Positions 63,410 to 64,000 of a stretch of 64,000 nucleotides of DNA are shown in pieces. The stretch spans positions 304,352 to 368,351 of the forward strand of contig CBDCSZ010000035.1 in NCBI GenBank assembly GCA_965221935.1. The letters are read 5' to 3'. The first letter of the stretch is position 1, and every line of letters starts with the position of its first letter. The notes beneath the pieces are model-generated. The model did no database searches. It saw nothing but the letters and a program-made list of their open reading frames with translations, and was not told where the DNA came from. The DNA comes from JAPOXR01 sp965221935. GTDB taxonomy: Bacteria > Pseudomonadota > Alphaproteobacteria > Rhodobacterales > Rhodobacteraceae. Both the position numbers and the translations under genes were made by a program.

Positions 63410-63452
63410 GGTGATGTCCTCCATCATTCCGGCTTCGATGCGCCGGTCGGCC

Positions 63453-63998
63453 TCATCTGCCGCGCCCGGCATCGCCGGAACAGGGTTCGAATGGTGTTGG
63501 AGGCCCGGTCGGGCATTTCCCACCCAGCCCGGGGGGCCGGAATCCGACCGGAGGCGGCAGGAACTGCAACTGGCTCGTCATCTCCCGGCGCAGGCCGACC
63601 AGCAGCGTTTCCGTGCCGAGCGCGGCGCGCATCGGCGCCAGCTCCGCCGGACATCCCCTGAACAGGTCAGGGCGCAGCGTGACGGCGGCCGCCAGGAAGG
63701 CCGAGACCGCCGCGAACGCGCCACAAAGACCGCGGATCGGGTTCGACAACTCGTCACGGTGGGGAAACAGGCGCCGGGCTGCCGCCCAGCGGCTCGCAGA
63801 TCCGGCGAGAACGACCATGTCGTCCTCGATCTCCTGCAGCGAACCGCGGCGACGGGCCGCAGCGAAATCCGGAAGACGGCTGATCGTGGTCTGGCATTCA
63901 CGGCAGTCGAACCGGGCAACGCGCAGCGGAACCGGCGTCTTGCGCCCGTAGGTCCCGTGACGCATCAACCCGCAGTCGAAGCCGCAAAGGCCCTTCAG
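63453..63998 (-). CDS. DUF6431-like zinc-ribbon protein, 5' end outside window
   Basis: At least 181 codons, open through the right edge. The visible start contains LCGFDCGLMRHGTYGRKTPV, ARFDCRECQTTISRLPDF (a CxxC-x-CxxC zinc ribbon) and AARRRGSLQEIEDD. This CxxCG...HG.Y.RKT... pattern resembles the DUF6431 proteins found beside transposases with ExeA-like partners. Probably a DNA-binding accessory factor of the transposon. It ends 43 nt before the transposase ATG, on the same strand. Confidence 0.65.
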   Translation of the reverse strand: MKGLCGFDCGLMRHGTYGRKTPVPLRVARFDCRECQTTISRLPDFAAARRRGSLQEIEDDMVVLAGSASRWAAARRLFPHRDELSNPIRGLCGAFAAVSAFLAAAVTLRPDLFRGCPAELAPMRAALGTETLLVGLRREMTSQLQFLPPPVGFRPPGLGGKCPTGPPTPFEPCSGDAGRGR

Positions 63999-64000
63999 GC

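Larger units (their letters stand above)
53624..64000. mobile_element. Integrative conjugative element (type IVB), left part
   Basis: From the end of tRNA-Leu to the window edge all genes belong to replication, type IVB conjugation or transposition, and composition is visibly GC-richer than the preceding chromosome. No integrase is seen at this end, so it should be at the other. A second transposon is nested from about 60362. Confidence 0.7.
60362..64000 (-). mobile_element. Nested DDE/AAA/TOPRIM transposon (one end in window)
   Basis: Starts with TGTTGTTTTTCGG inside the icmP-like gene. The four genes on the minus strand are packed as an operon. TCGGTTTG occurs twice near the end (60371-60378 and 60409-60416), possibly transposase binding sites. 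The other end lies beyond 64000. Confidence 0.65.

Noticed and set aside
1..64000. CRISPR arrays, rRNA operon, prophage structural genes
   Set aside because: Searched by eye for regularly spaced repeats, rRNA motifs and capsid/tail genes; none seen.

Overview
The window reads as chromosome of a marine alphaproteobacterium (moderately high GC, numerous GTG and TTG starts, many 1-8 nt stop/start overlaps). Clues are a DMSP lyase of the DddP type, the NDUFA12-like complex I protein beside mlaD and a DUF2155 gene, the alphaproteobacterial accB-accC-aat order, glnB-glnA, and a Rhodobacter-like polyol (smo/mtl) operon. Polyol uptake together with DMSP cleavage suggests life on algal exudates. I cannot fix the genus.

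Layout. 1-3077: two M20 amidohydrolases (the first cut by the window edge), a C-terminally truncated sugar isomerase-like gene and a PfkB kinase. 3180-7077: ABC-F ATPase and parE. 7701-14939: polyol ABC transporter (binding protein, two permeases, ATPase), SDR and mannitol-type dehydrogenases and an AraC regulator broken by a 1-nt frameshift. 15109-16503: MATE pump. 16518-19791: dddP downstream of glnB-glnA. 19972-26508: NAD(P)HX repair enzyme, tRNA-Leu(UAG), tig, clpP, clpX, NDUFA12-like, mlaD, DUF2155. 26451-34390 (minus): aat, an IS1634-type insertion, accC, accB, a DsbA-like protein, rne. 34853-41273: PBP1a, prfB, then bactofilin plus M23 peptidase on the other strand. 41514-45079: two decayed inverted IS5-type copies bounded by a shared 7-bp direct repeat, holding remnants of a toxin-like/partner-like gene pair. 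45203-53466: AsmA/YhdP-like giant protein, queA, MFS, HNH endonuclease, dsbB, a YqaA-like protein, and an integral membrane protein.

From 53537 to the right edge the window enters an integrative element attached to tRNA-Leu(CAA). It is visibly GC-richer than the rest and carries a RepC-like initiator whose reading frame runs into the tRNA, a VirB1-like transglycosylase, and genes in the order icmD-icmJ-icmB followed by an icmP/dotM-like gene, i.e. part of a type IVB (Dot/Icm, IncI-like) conjugation machine. The icmP-like gene is cut by a second mobile element transcribed toward it: a zinc-ribbon (DUF6431-like) protein, a DDE transposase, an ExeA/TnsC-type AAA ATPase and a DUF3991/TOPRIM primase-like protein in one tightly packed operon. 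That nested transposon, with a TOPRIM protein as its terminal gene, is the least familiar system in the window. Family assignments are by recognition of motifs in the sequence; no database searches were run.
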